From assembly GCF_030994125.1 (NCBI RefSeq), contig NZ_CP099917.1:2390001-2454000 (forward strand): a stretch of 64,000 nucleotides of DNA, given 5' to 3'. The notes beneath the pieces are model-generated. The model did not search any database. It saw nothing but the letters and a program-made list of their open reading frames with translations, and was not told where the DNA came from. This stretch comes from Pseudoalteromonas xiamenensis. GTDB taxonomy: Bacteria; Pseudomonadota; Gammaproteobacteria; Enterobacterales; Alteromonadaceae. This document shows positions 46,651-55,925 of the stretch, one piece after another. Each line of letters starts with the position of its first letter. Within the stretch, counting starts at the first letter, position 1. The translations under genes were made by a program, and so were the position numbers.

Positions 46651-49101
46651 TTAAAATAGCTCATTCGTTGACACTGGCGCATCCTCAAAAGGAGTGTCTG
46701 TACCGTCATCTAACACGTATTTAGTGGGTTGGGTTTCTGGCAAAAAGTACTCAAATCGACTGGTATGGTCATTGCGATTTGTTAGTAAGCCTGTTTTCAA
46801 ATCAATTCGAACGGATACTAGGCCCGGTGGTGGCTCAATTGGTGCGTAAGGCTCATCTTCTAGCGCCACGCGCATGTAGTCTACCCAGGCTGGTAGTGCC
46901 GTTTTAGCACCGGACTCGGAGCCCGCAAGCTGATTTTGCTCAAGATTCGCGTTGTATGCCGCACGACCTAACGGTTTTCCTGCATCATCAAAGCCCACCC
47001 AAACTGTCGTTAATACATTGCGGTTAAAACCACTGAACCAGGTGTCGACAGCATCATTCGTCGTTCCCGTCTTACCGGATAAGTCTTTACGTTTTAGCGC
47101 TTGTGCACGCCAGCCTGTACCACTCCAGCCCGTTTTATGACGCCAACTTCCTCCTCCTTGGATGGTGCTTTTCATTGCATCGGCAACAAGAAAAGCATTT
47201 TGCTCAGAAATAACCGAAGGGGCGCATGCATGCTCTGCAGATTCCGCCATGGCTTCATCACACGCCAGAATAGGTTCATGAGTGAACACGGTAGTACCAA
47301 AAGCATCTTGGATCTCAGTAACAAAATAGGGCGTTATTAGCTTCCCGCCGTTAGCAAAACTGCTTATGCCTCGAGCGAGCTCCAGCGGCGTCATTGCTGC
47401 ACTGCCCAAAGCGAGTGACTCGCTGCGCACAATGTCCTGCTCTTGGAAGCCAAACTTCAATAGATGGTCAGCGGTCTTTTGTAAACCGACCCCACGCAGT
47501 AATCTAACTGACACCACGTTTTTAGATTGCGCCAATGCACGACGAATTCGGATGGGCCCGTCATAAACATCAGGGCTGTTTTTTGGGCGCCATGCCACGC
47601 CTTGGCTTTTATCCCAGTGATTAATTGGTGCGTCATTCATGATACTGGCAAGTGTGTACCCATTGTCGAGTGCCGCGGAATAAATGAATGGTTTAATGTT
47701 TGAGCCAACTTGACGTTTTGCCTGAGTTGCACGGTTAAATTGGCTTTGTTCGAAGCTATAACCACCCACTAAAGCTTTTATCCGGCCATCTTGAGGATCA
47801 AGAGAGACCAAAGCGCTTGTCGCAACGGGTAATTGTGCAAGCTGCCAAAGGTCACCTTTGTTACGTACAAACACGAGCATACCAGGTGCTAAGATCTCCT
47901 TTGCCGACTTCGGCGCATCACCTTGTTTATCCTCGTTAATGTATTCTCTTGCCCAAGCAAGACCGCTCCATTCAAGGGTCAACGTTTCACCTTTGGTATT
48001 GATGACTTGTGCACTTTTTTCATCGACCGATTGGACAACAACAGGACGCAGTAATCCAAAGGCTTCTTGTTCTTTAAGTGCTTTAACGATGAGGTCCGTA
48101 TTCCACGGAAGGTCGATTTCAGGCAACCACAGGCGTTTTACTGGGCCTCGATAGCCGTGTCGTTCATCGTAATCGTGTAAATTTTCCATTAATGCGATTT
48201 GGGCATGTGCCTGAATCGTTGATTCCACGCTGGTGTAAACTTTGAAACCGCTGTTATAGGCGATTTCTTCACCGTATTGTTCAACCATGTAAGAGCGCAC
48301 CATTTCGGCGATGTACGGTGCATTGAGCTCAATTTCGGCACCGTGTCTTTTCGCGGAGATTGGGGCTGCTTTAGCCTCGTCGTATTGAGATTTGGTGATG
48401 TAGCCTTCGGCTAACATTCGTGATAGCACCACTGTACGGCGCTGCATCGCACGTTCTGGATTTCGAATTGGATTCAGCGCAGAAGGTGCTTTTGGCAAAC
48501 CAGCAATCATTGCCATTTGAGCAAGGGTCAGTTCATTTAGGGATTTACCATAGTAAACCTGCGCGGCAGCCCCGATACCAAAAGCGCGGTTCCCAAGTTC
48601 AATTTTGTTGAGATAGAGTTCGAGGATTTCGTCTTTCGTTAACAATTGCTCAATATGCAAAGAGATGAAGATTTCTTTGATTTTTCGAATGTAGGATTTT
48701 TCTCTTGTTAAAAAGAAGTTTCGCGCTACTTGCATGGTGATGGTACTTGCACCTTGCTTTTTTTGGCCGGTCGTAACCAAAACTACAGCACTTCGCGCAA
48801 GACCAATGGGGTCAATTCCGACGTGTTCATAAAAACGATTGTCTTCTGTCGCCAAAATGGCTTGGATCAAGGGTTTTGGTACATCTTCAATGTGGACGGG
48901 AATACGTCGTTTTTCACCAAACTGGTTGATTAATTTTCCATCGCGCGTAAATACTTGCATTGGGGTCTGCAGTTTCACGTCTTTGAGTACCGCGACACTG
49001 GGAATATCGGATTTTACGTAATAATAAAGGATGACAAGTGAAAGTAGCCCAAATCCAATCCCAAACGTACAAAAAAGTAAAAATCTCTTTAATAATTTCA
49101 C
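46651..49101 (-). CDS. mrcA: penicillin-binding protein 1A
   Basis: An 816-residue class A PBP. It has one N-terminal membrane anchor (about 7-28). The GT51 glycosyltransferase domain has catalytic Glu in ATEDNRFYEHVGID and KIELGNRAFGIG. An OB-like insert at about 310-430 is typical of PBP1A. The transpeptidase has SxxK in GSNIKPF, SKN, and KTGTTND. It makes cell-wall glycan and cross-links in elongation. It is divergent from pilM, the standard mrcA-pil arrangement of gammaproteobacteria. Confidence 0.95.
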   Translation of the reverse strand: MKLLKRFLLFCTFGIGFGLLSLVILYYYVKSDIPSVAVLKDVKLQTPMQVFTRDGKLINQFGEKRRIPVHIEDVPKPLIQAILATEDNRFYEHVGIDPIGLARSAVVLVTTGQKKQGASTITMQVARNFFLTREKSYIRKIKEIFISLHIEQLLTKDEILELYLNKIELGNRAFGIGAAAQVYYGKSLNELTLAQMAMIAGLPKAPSALNPIRNPERAMQRRTVVLSRMLAEGYITKSQYDEAKAAPISAKRHGAEIELNAPYIAEMVRSYMVEQYGEEIAYNSGFKVYTSVESTIQAHAQIALMENLHDYDERHGYRGPVKRLWLPEIDLPWNTDLIVKALKEQEAFGLLRPVVVQSVDEKSAQVINTKGETLTLEWSGLAWAREYINEDKQGDAPKSAKEILAPGMLVFVRNKGDLWQLAQLPVATSALVSLDPQDGRIKALVGGYSFEQSQFNRATQAKRQVGSNIKPFIYSAALDNGYTLASIMNDAPINHWDKSQGVAWRPKNSPDVYDGPIRIRRALAQSKNVVSVRLLRGVGLQKTADHLLKFGFQEQDIVRSESLALGSAAMTPLELARGISSFANGGKLITPYFVTEIQDAFGTTVFTHEPILACDEAMAESAEHACAPSVISEQNAFLVADAMKSTIQGGGSWRHKTGWSGTGWRAQALKRKDLSGKTGTTNDAVDTWFSGFNRNVLTTVWVGFDDAGKPLGRAAYNANLEQNQLAGSESGAKTALPAWVDYMRVALEDEPYAPIEPPPGLVSVRIDLKTGLLTNRNDHTSRFEYFLPETQPTKYVLDDGTDTPFEDAPVSTNELF

Positions 49102-49233
49102 TGAATTATCCCTGCTAAGTCTCCCAATTATTGGCAGACGCTGCTAGTATATCGCGGTTAATAATGAAAAAGTTTTGTTCGAATTGCCATTATACTTCGT
49201 TCAGATATAAATCAAAGGACCAGAGCGATAAGT

Positions 49234-50313
49234 ATGTTTAGTCAACTATTTAACAAGAATGAATCCATGATGGTGGGGATCGACATCGGTTCCCATTGTG
49301 TAAAAGCCGTTCTGTTGGCTAAAACGGGTTCTGGTTACCGTCTAGAAGCTGCGGCGATTGAACCTATTCCAAAAGGGGCGATGGCCGAACGCACCATTCA
49401 AGATATTGAGGCAATTGGCCGAGTTATCGCTAAACTTAAGAAGCGCGTGCCAAAATCTGCCAATCTTGCTGCGGTTGCCGTTTCTGGCCAAACTGTTATC
49501 ACCAAAGTGATTTTCATGGACGTTGCTTTAACCGACGCTGAATTAGAATCACAAATTGCTATCGAAGCGGACAGTTTGATCCCCTATCCATTGGACGAAG
49601 TGAGTTTAGATTTCGAAAAGCTATCGGTCAATGAAGCTGATCCGTCAAAAATGAACGTTTTGTTGTCCGCAGCACGTACCGAAAGTGTTGAAGCTCGAGT
49701 GGGTGCGTTGGAAGAAGGTGGCTTTAAGGCGAAAGTAGTTGATGTTGAAAGTTATGCATTGGGCAGAGCATTGGATGTAATGTACCCGCAGTTACCTTCC
49801 GATGCGTTCGATAAAATTGTTGCCGTAATTGATGTTGGTGCGGTGATTACATTAGTGAGTGTATTGCAATCGGGTAAGACGCTGTATACCCGCGATCAAG
49901 TCTTTGGTGGCGAACAATTTACGAACAGCATCGTCGCGTATTACAACAAAACATACGACGACGCAGAATTGGGTAAAGTGACGCGAGATCTACCCCCTAA
50001 TTATACGTTTGAAGTACTCGCACCGTTTCAAACCTCACTGATTCAGCAAATTCGCCGAGCAGTACAGATGTTCATGACCACAAGTGGTAAAGATCATGTT
50101 GATTACATCATCCTAACCGGTGGAACAGCGGCAATTGAGGGGTTGGAACGCTTATTGGTCGACGAATTAGGGATCCACACTATAGTGGCGGACCCTTTTG
50201 CCGATATGGAAATATCGCCTAAAGTCGATCGTATGCTGCTTGAAAAGCATCGAACGCAATTCGCGATAGCAACAGGCCTTGCATTAAGGAGCTTTTCGAC
50301 ATGCCACATATAA
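49234..50313 (+). CDS. pilM: type IV pilus assembly protein PilM
   Basis: A 359-residue cytoplasmic actin-like ATPase of the pilus alignment complex. Nucleotide-binding phosphate loops lie in VGIDIGSHCVKAVLL (about 14-28) and VIDVGAVITLVSVLQ (about 205), with IILTGGTAAIEGL near 290. It binds the N-terminal tail of PilN (INLLPW). It is the first gene of pilMNOPQ and overlaps pilN by 13 bp. It is slightly longer than usual at the N-terminus (MFSQLFNKNESMMVG). Confidence 0.94.
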   Translation: MFSQLFNKNESMMVGIDIGSHCVKAVLLAKTGSGYRLEAAAIEPIPKGAMAERTIQDIEAIGRVIAKLKKRVPKSANLAAVAVSGQTVITKVIFMDVALTDAELESQIAIEADSLIPYPLDEVSLDFEKLSVNEADPSKMNVLLSAARTESVEARVGALEEGGFKAKVVDVESYALGRALDVMYPQLPSDAFDKIVAVIDVGAVITLVSVLQSGKTLYTRDQVFGGEQFTNSIVAYYNKTYDDAELGKVTRDLPPNYTFEVLAPFQTSLIQQIRRAVQMFMTTSGKDHVDYIILTGGTAAIEGLERLLVDELGIHTIVADPFADMEISPKVDRMLLEKHRTQFAIATGLALRSFSTCHI

Positions 50314-50879
50314 ACCTGTTGCCTTGGCGTCAACAACAACGTCAGGCGTCACAAAAACGTTTTTTGGCGTTGATTGGTAGTTTGGTTTTCGTCGCCTTTT
50401 TTTCGATGTACATGTTGGGCGGGATTTACAGCTCAATGCGCGACGGCCAAGACATAAAAAATGCGTATTTGAATACGGAAATCGCGCTACTTGATAAGCA
50501 AATACGTGAAATCAATGAACTCAATACAAAGAAAGAAAACTTGCAGCAGCGGATGAAGTTAATTGAAGAGCTGCAGAGTAACCGAAATCTCGGTACGCAG
50601 CTTATTGACGAGATAGCTAGAATCGTCCCTGCGGGAATTTATTTAACGAGCCTAGAACGAAAAGGCAAAATGCTAAAAGTGGTAGGACGAAGCGAGTCGA
50701 ATAATCGCTTGTCATCAATGTTACGGAATGTCGAATCATCTTATTTACTTGAAAAACCAACATTGCAAGGCATTGTCGCCGGAGAACAGCAAGCTCGCTT
50801 ACTAAGCGATTTTACTATGCAGTTTTATATCAAAGCCTATGAAGACATTAATGAGGCAGAAAGATATGTCAGAAAATAA
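50301..50879 (+). CDS. pilN: type IV pilus assembly protein PilN
   Basis: A 192-residue inner-membrane protein. The conserved cytoplasmic peptide INLLPWRQQQR at 4-14 docks on PilM. One membrane helix is at about 22-44, then a coiled coil (about 60-95) and a periplasmic ferredoxin-like domain. It forms heterodimers with PilO. The start lies inside the end of pilM, indicating translational coupling. Confidence 0.94.
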   Translation: MPHINLLPWRQQQRQASQKRFLALIGSLVFVAFFSMYMLGGIYSSMRDGQDIKNAYLNTEIALLDKQIREINELNTKKENLQQRMKLIEELQSNRNLGTQLIDEIARIVPAGIYLTSLERKGKMLKVVGRSESNNRLSSMLRNVESSYLLEKPTLQGIVAGEQQARLLSDFTMQFYIKAYEDINEAERYVRK

Positions 50880-50905
50880 TGCGAAGGATTTGATGGAGGC
50901 GAGTA

Positions 50906-51514
50906 GTGGAATTTGATTTAAAGTCGCTCAAAGACATTAACTGGAACGAGATTGAACTGGAAAACATGGGTGATTGGCCGTTTCCAGTCAAAGTGCTGTG
51001 TTGTATTTTTGTTGTCGTTCTGACGCTGTTTTTAGGTTACAGCACGTTGGTCTCAAGTGAAGTTTCCAGCTACGAGCAGGCTGTGCAAAAAGAGACGGAA
51101 TTAAGAAGCGCTTACCGCATTAAGTATGCTCGCGCGACTAACTTAGATCTTTACCGTACGCAAATGCTGCAAATGGAGGAAGAATTTTCTCAATTGTTGA
51201 GAAAACTGCCGACCTCGAACGAAACACCAGGTTTACTCGATGACTTGACGTATGTAGGAACAACAAGTGGCCTTACTTTCTTAAAAATTGGTTGGCTTCC
51301 GGAAATCAAAAAAGAATTTTATACCGAATTACCCATTAACTTAGAAGTGGTTGGCCATTATCACGAATTCGGTGAATTTGTGAGTAAAGTCGCTCAGTTG
51401 CCTCGTATTGTAAGTTTGCATGACTTTAAAATTGAGAATGCAGCGAACAACCAACTAATCTTTACCGTGATAGCGAAAACCTATCGTTATGAGCAGAAGG
51501 AGCAGAAGAAATGA
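50906..51514 (+). CDS. pilO: type IV pilus assembly protein PilO
   Basis: A 202-residue inner-membrane protein partnered with PilN. The cytoplasmic N-terminus is about 27 residues, with a membrane helix at about 30-50, a coiled coil at about 55-100, and a periplasmic domain with LPTSNETPGLLDDLTYVGTTSGLTF typical of PilO. The start is GTG, fixed by a strong GGAGG 6 nt upstream. It overlaps pilP by 4 bp. Confidence 0.94.
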   Translation: MEFDLKSLKDINWNEIELENMGDWPFPVKVLCCIFVVVLTLFLGYSTLVSSEVSSYEQAVQKETELRSAYRIKYARATNLDLYRTQMLQMEEEFSQLLRKLPTSNETPGLLDDLTYVGTTSGLTFLKIGWLPEIKKEFYTELPINLEVVGHYHEFGEFVSKVAQLPRIVSLHDFKIENAANNQLIFTVIAKTYRYEQKEQKK

Positions 51515-52059
51515 GACTGTTCCATGGCGTAGCGCTAGGGCTTATTACTTTGCTGGTTGGCTGTAACGACAATACGGCTGAACAAAAAGAATTTATAGAT
51601 CAGGTTAAGGCGAGTGCGGTTCCAAAGGTCGAACCAATCCCAAAAATGCCTGATTTTGAACACTTTCCTTACGGAGCGGGACAACTTCGTAGTCCGTTTG
51701 TTGTGCCTGAACCCGCAATTATCGAAAGCAATGTTTTACAAGTGAAAAACTGTTTACAACCTGACCCAGACCGCTCGCGAGACCCACTCGAAAAGTATCC
51801 ATTGGATAACTTAATGATGAAAGGGACCATTGCAAAAGGCGGGGTACGTTGGGGATTAATTCGCACCTCAGATAATGCCCTTTATCGAGTGAGAAAAGGG
51901 AACTACATTGGTCTATATCATGGCGAAGTGGTTGCTGTTAACGCAGATCATCTAGAATTGCGAGAACTGATCCCGGATGGTACAGGGTGCTGGAAAGAAC
52001 GACTGACAAAACTGGAACTGTTAGACGCAGTGGAGAATGGCCAGAGTGAAAAACAATAA
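51511..52059 (+). CDS. pilP: type IV pilus assembly lipoprotein PilP
   Basis: A 182-residue periplasmic lipoprotein with a signal peptide ending in the lipobox LLVGC (Cys18). A flexible Pro-rich stretch carries the PilNO contact, and a C-terminal beta domain has PLDNLMMKGTIAKGGVRWGLIRTSDNALYRVRKGNYIG. It links the PilNO complex to the PilQ secretin. It overlaps pilO by 4 bp. Confidence 0.95.
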   Translation: MRLFHGVALGLITLLVGCNDNTAEQKEFIDQVKASAVPKVEPIPKMPDFEHFPYGAGQLRSPFVVPEPAIIESNVLQVKNCLQPDPDRSRDPLEKYPLDNLMMKGTIAKGGVRWGLIRTSDNALYRVRKGNYIGLYHGEVVAVNADHLELRELIPDGTGCWKERLTKLELLDAVENGQSEKQ

Positions 52060-52069
52060 AGGGTTGAAA

Positions 52070-54139
52070 ATGAAGCGCGACGTTTTCACAACATTAAAAC
52101 AAACAGCAAAGTTCGCCTCGCTGAGTATGTTAGTCGGTATTTCGACCTTCGCTCAAGCAGTTCCCATGCTATATGACATTCGTTATAACCCAGTGTTAGA
52201 GGAAGAAACTGAACTTCAGTTAGTCTTTGACGAGCAATTAAGTCAAGAACCGAAAGTGACAGTCCTAAATCAACCTGCTCGTATTGAGTTATTCTTCCAA
52301 GGGGCTGAATACGAAGAAAGTCTGAAGAAGCTGGAAATCAACAAAGCGGGGATCGAATCCCTGTCCAGTGAAATGCAAAAAGACGGTTTTAAGGTTACGG
52401 TTGCGTTAAAAGAACTGAAATTATACAAAACTGAGGTGAAGAATAATCTCGTTTATCTTCGCGTATCAGATAACCCAATCACCACGGTTGATGAGCAAGC
52501 TGATACGACATCTTCCATCGGCGGAGAGCTTGCACCGCAGTATATGAATATGGTGCAATCAATAGATTTTCGTCGCACAGAAAAAGGTGCAGCTCAAATT
52601 CTCGCGTTTTTAGAGTCACCTCAAGCAGCGATAGATGTGCAAGAGCGTGGTGGCAAAATTATTGCCGATTTTCACCATATTGGTATTCCTGACGACTTAC
52701 TCTATCAACTGGATGTACTTGATTTTGGTACTGTGGTGAGTAAAGTTGAAACGTTCAGAGAAGCGAACAAAACGCGTCTTATCATTGAACCGAATGCGGC
52801 GTTTAAATTCAATTACCAACAGCTCGAGAATGTGTTTACCTTAACGGTTGAAAAGGACCAAGGCGCGAGCCAATTTGGCGAAAAGAAAACGTATCGCGGT
52901 CAGCCAATTACCTTAAATTTTCAAGACATTCCGATTCGTTCAGTGTTGCAGATTATTGCTGATACCAACAACTTCAATTTAGTGACCAGTGATTCTGTCA
53001 TGGGCAATATTACACTGCGTTTAGATGGGGTTCCATGGGACCAAGCATTGGACGTTGTTTTACGAGTAAAAGGCCTAGATAAACGTACCGAAGGTTCTAT
53101 CTTGATGGTCGCACCGTCAGAAGAATTAGCAGCTCGTGAAGCCAAAGATTTGCAAACGAAAAAGCAAGTGGAAGAGCTCGAACCGCTGTACAGCGAGTAC
53201 ATTCAATTAAATTACGCGAAAGCGGAAGAGTTTGCGGACTTATTAAAAACGGATATTAATAGTATTGTTAGTTCTCGCGGCAGTGTTTCAGTTGATAAAC
53301 GTACCAATACGTTGCTTATCAAAGACACTTCCCGCTCGATTGAAAGTATCCGTCGAATGGTCGAAACCCTCGATGTACCGGTAAAACAGGTGGTTATTGA
53401 GTCACGAATGGTGACTGTACGTGACAACGTGCAAGAAGATTTAGGGATCCGCTGGGGTTTTAGTGATCAACAAGGTGCAGATGCAATTGCAGGCACATTG
53501 AAGGGGGCACAAGAGCTTTCTAATGGTACAATCCCCGCGCTTGCAGATCGTCTGAATGTGAATTTACCCGTGACATCACCTGCAGGTAGTATTGGTATGC
53601 ACGTGGCAAAGTTGGCAGACGGTACGATTATTGATCTAGAGCTTTCTGCGCTTGAGCAAGAGAACAAAGGTGAAATTATTGCAAGTCCGAGTATTACTAC
53701 GGCCAATCAGAAGAAAGCGCGGATCGAACAAGGTACTGAAATCCCTTATGTAGAATCCGCGTCGAGTGGTGCAACAACCGTGACTTTCAAAAAAGCGGTA
53801 CTAAGCTTGGAAGTAACGCCACAAATCACGCCGGACAACAAAATTATTCTAGATTTGTTGATCACGCAAGATACGCGTGGTGATGTGGTGCAAACGCCAA
53901 CAGGCTCGGCGGTTGCAATTAATACGCAGAAGATTCAAACCCAAGTATTAGTTGAAAATGGACAAACGGTAGTACTGGGTGGCATTTATCAGCAGCAAAT
54001 CGTTAATGCTGTGAAAAAAGTACCTTTGCTTGGTGATCTACCATACGTTGGTGCGTTGTTCAGAAACACAAGTGAGTTTAACGAAAAGAAAGAATTACTC
54101 ATCTTTGTGACTCCAAAAATCTTACATGAAGGACTGTAA
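52070..54139 (+). CDS. pilQ: type IV pilus secretin PilQ
   Basis: A 689-residue outer-membrane secretin through which the pilus exits. A signal peptide is cleaved after FAQA. Two AMIN peptidoglycan-binding domains follow (about 30-260), then an N0/STN domain (ITLNFQDIPIRSVLQIIAD), an N1/NolW domain (YSEYIQLNYAKAEEFADLL) and the secretin core ending VPLLGDLPYVGALFRN. The ATG at 52070, after AAAGGG, is chosen over one inside pilP that would spoil the signal peptide. It is the last pil gene. Confidence 0.95.
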   Translation: MKRDVFTTLKQTAKFASLSMLVGISTFAQAVPMLYDIRYNPVLEEETELQLVFDEQLSQEPKVTVLNQPARIELFFQGAEYEESLKKLEINKAGIESLSSEMQKDGFKVTVALKELKLYKTEVKNNLVYLRVSDNPITTVDEQADTTSSIGGELAPQYMNMVQSIDFRRTEKGAAQILAFLESPQAAIDVQERGGKIIADFHHIGIPDDLLYQLDVLDFGTVVSKVETFREANKTRLIIEPNAAFKFNYQQLENVFTLTVEKDQGASQFGEKKTYRGQPITLNFQDIPIRSVLQIIADTNNFNLVTSDSVMGNITLRLDGVPWDQALDVVLRVKGLDKRTEGSILMVAPSEELAAREAKDLQTKKQVEELEPLYSEYIQLNYAKAEEFADLLKTDINSIVSSRGSVSVDKRTNTLLIKDTSRSIESIRRMVETLDVPVKQVVIESRMVTVRDNVQEDLGIRWGFSDQQGADAIAGTLKGAQELSNGTIPALADRLNVNLPVTSPAGSIGMHVAKLADGTIIDLELSALEQENKGEIIASPSITTANQKKARIEQGTEIPYVESASSGATTVTFKKAVLSLEVTPQITPDNKIILDLLITQDTRGDVVQTPTGSAVAINTQKIQTQVLVENGQTVVLGGIYQQQIVNAVKKVPLLGDLPYVGALFRNTSEFNEKKELLIFVTPKILHEGL

Positions 54140-54150
54140 ATTTTCGGACC

Positions 54151-54275
54151 GGGGATAAAACCTAAGTTTGGGGGATTAATGCATTTTGAACAAATGGGGG
54201 TTGAAATCCCAGTAGGAATGCTGAGATAATCCCCTCCTTAATTTTGGGGCCAGGTCGTTAGGCGGGGTTTTATTC
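54151..54275 (+). ncRNA. candidate structured RNA leader upstream of aroK
   Basis: Four nested stems in the 167-bp pilQ-aroK gap. P1 is GGATAAAACC (54153-54162) with GGTTTTATTC (54266-54275), including one G-T pair. P2 is GGGGATTA (54171-54178) with TAATCCCC (54227-54234). P3 is GCATT (54181-54185) with AATGC (54217-54221). P4 is TGGG (54195-54198) with CCCA (54208-54211). I do not recognise it as a known riboswitch. It could be a cis-regulatory leader of the aroK operon, a processed small RNA or part of pil operon 3' processing. Confidence 0.45.
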
Positions 54276-54306
54276 AAATTTTAGAGTTCGTTTGTACTAA
54301 AAAGAT

Positions 54307-54825
54307 ATGGCTGAGAAACGTAATATATTTCTAGTTGGCCCAATGGGGGCTGGTAAGAGCACAATAGGTCGTCACATCGCTGACACTTTACATCTTGAAT
54401 TCTATGATTCAGACCAAGAGATTGAACGCCGTACTGGTGCAGATATTTCGTGGGTGTTTGACTTAGAAGGTGAAGAAGGGTTCCGTGTTCGCGAAGAGGC
54501 GGTAATTTCTGATCTAACAGAATTACAAGGTATTGTATTAGCAACTGGCGGTGGCTCGGTGTTGAGCAAAGACGTGCGCAATAAGTTATCTGCGCGCGGC
54601 ATTGTGGTTTACCTTGAAACGCCAATCGAAAAGCAAGTGGCTCGTACTCAACGTGATAAACGTCGTCCGTTACTGCAAACCGAAGAGCCGGCACGTGAAG
54701 TGTTAGAGCGCTTGGCGGACGAACGTGAACCGTTGTATCGTGAAGTTGCTGACTTCGTTGTTCGCACTGATGAGCAAAGTGCGAAAGTGGTTGCAAACCA
54801 AATTATTGAGAAACTTGATTTCTAA
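54307..54825 (+). CDS. aroK: shikimate kinase
   Basis: A 172-residue P-loop kinase that phosphorylates shikimate. Walker A is GPMGAGKST at 9-17, the shikimate-binding [14 protein letters not shown] is at about 32-45, GEEGFRVRE and ATGGGSVL follow, and the lid Arg lies in RDKRRPLL. Start of the conserved aroK-aroB-damX-dam-rpe-gph-trpS block. The ribosome site is weak (AAAAAGAT), and the upstream leader may be structured. Confidence 0.97.
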   Translation: MAEKRNIFLVGPMGAGKSTIGRHIADTLHLEFYDSDQEIERRTGADISWVFDLEGEEGFRVREEAVISDLTELQGIVLATGGGSVLSKDVRNKLSARGIVVYLETPIEKQVARTQRDKRRPLLQTEEPAREVLERLADEREPLYREVADFVVRTDEQSAKVVANQIIEKLDF

Positions 54826-54854
54826 TGTGATGTACCAGTAGTGGAGGGAAAACC

Positions 54855-55925
54855 ATGCTTGAGTTAACTGTTGAATTAGGCGAGCGTAGTTATCCCATCT
54901 TTATTGGTCAATCACTGTTTGATGATGCAGGACGACTGACATCGTACATCGGTAAATGTCGTCCCGTCATAATTAGCAACGAAACGGTTGCGCCGCTTTA
55001 CTTAGCGAGTCTACTCGACAAGCTAGCACCTTTGTCTCCTTTGCATTTCATCATACCGGATGGCGAACAATATAAATCACTTGACTGGTTCGAGCGTATT
55101 AACGCGTTTTTACTTGAGCACAACTGTGGCCGAGATACGTGTTTATTGGCCCTTGGTGGTGGCGTAATAGGTGATTTGACAGGGTTTGTGGCAGCTTGTT
55201 ACCAACGAGGTGTTCCTTTTATTCAATTGCCCACAACGTTGTTGTCACAAGTGGATTCATCGGTTGGTGGAAAAACTGCGGTCAATCATCCGCTTGGTAA
55301 AAACATGATTGGCGCATTTTATCAGCCTCAAGCCGTGTTCATTGATACCAATACCCTCAGTACGTTGCCTCCACGTGAATTTGCAGCCGGCATGGCTGAG
55401 GTGATCAAGTATGGTTTTATCCATGATGCTGAGTTTTTGAACGAGCTAAGCGAAAAACGTGACGTACTCCAAGCTTTGGATACTGCAGCGTTAACCCAAG
55501 TGATTCATCGCTGTTGTCAAATCAAAGCGGACATTGTTGGACAAGATGAAAAAGAATCTGGTTTGCGGGCATTATTAAATCTAGGTCATACATTTGGGCA
55601 TGCCATTGAAGCTGAACAAGGGTATGGTGTGTGGTTACACGGAGAAGCGGTTGGCGCAGGGATGGTACTTGCGTTGCAGTTGGCCCATATGCGTGGCGAT
55701 ATACTAAATGACGAACTTGAGAACGCGGTTGCTCTGATTGCGTCGTTTGATTTGCCGACGTCTGCACCAGAAACAATGACCGCAGACGACTTCTTACGTC
55801 ACATGCGTAAAGATAAGAAAAACCAACGCGGTAAAATCCGTTTTATTGTCCCAACAGGTATTGGTCAATGTGCCTTAGTGGACGATGTCACTGACGAAAT
55901 GGTTGTACAACTGATAGGCCGCTGA
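54855..55925 (+). CDS. aroB: 3-dehydroquinate synthase
   Basis: A 356-residue NAD- and metal-dependent enzyme of the shikimate pathway. NAD-binding [23 protein letters not shown] and [12 protein letters not shown] are present, as are the metal ligands in GMAEVIKYG (Glu), [11 protein letters not shown] and [10 protein letters not shown] (His). GGAGGG lies before the ATG. Its stop overlaps the damX start (TGATG). Confidence 0.97.
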   Translation: MLELTVELGERSYPIFIGQSLFDDAGRLTSYIGKCRPVIISNETVAPLYLASLLDKLAPLSPLHFIIPDGEQYKSLDWFERINAFLLEHNCGRDTCLLALGGGVIGDLTGFVAACYQRGVPFIQLPTTLLSQVDSSVGGKTAVNHPLGKNMIGAFYQPQAVFIDTNTLSTLPPREFAAGMAEVIKYGFIHDAEFLNELSEKRDVLQALDTAALTQVIHRCCQIKADIVGQDEKESGLRALLNLGHTFGHAIEAEQGYGVWLHGEAVGAGMVLALQLAHMRGDILNDELENAVALIASFDLPTSAPETMTADDFLRHMRKDKKNQRGKIRFIVPTGIGQCALVDDVTDEMVVQLIGR

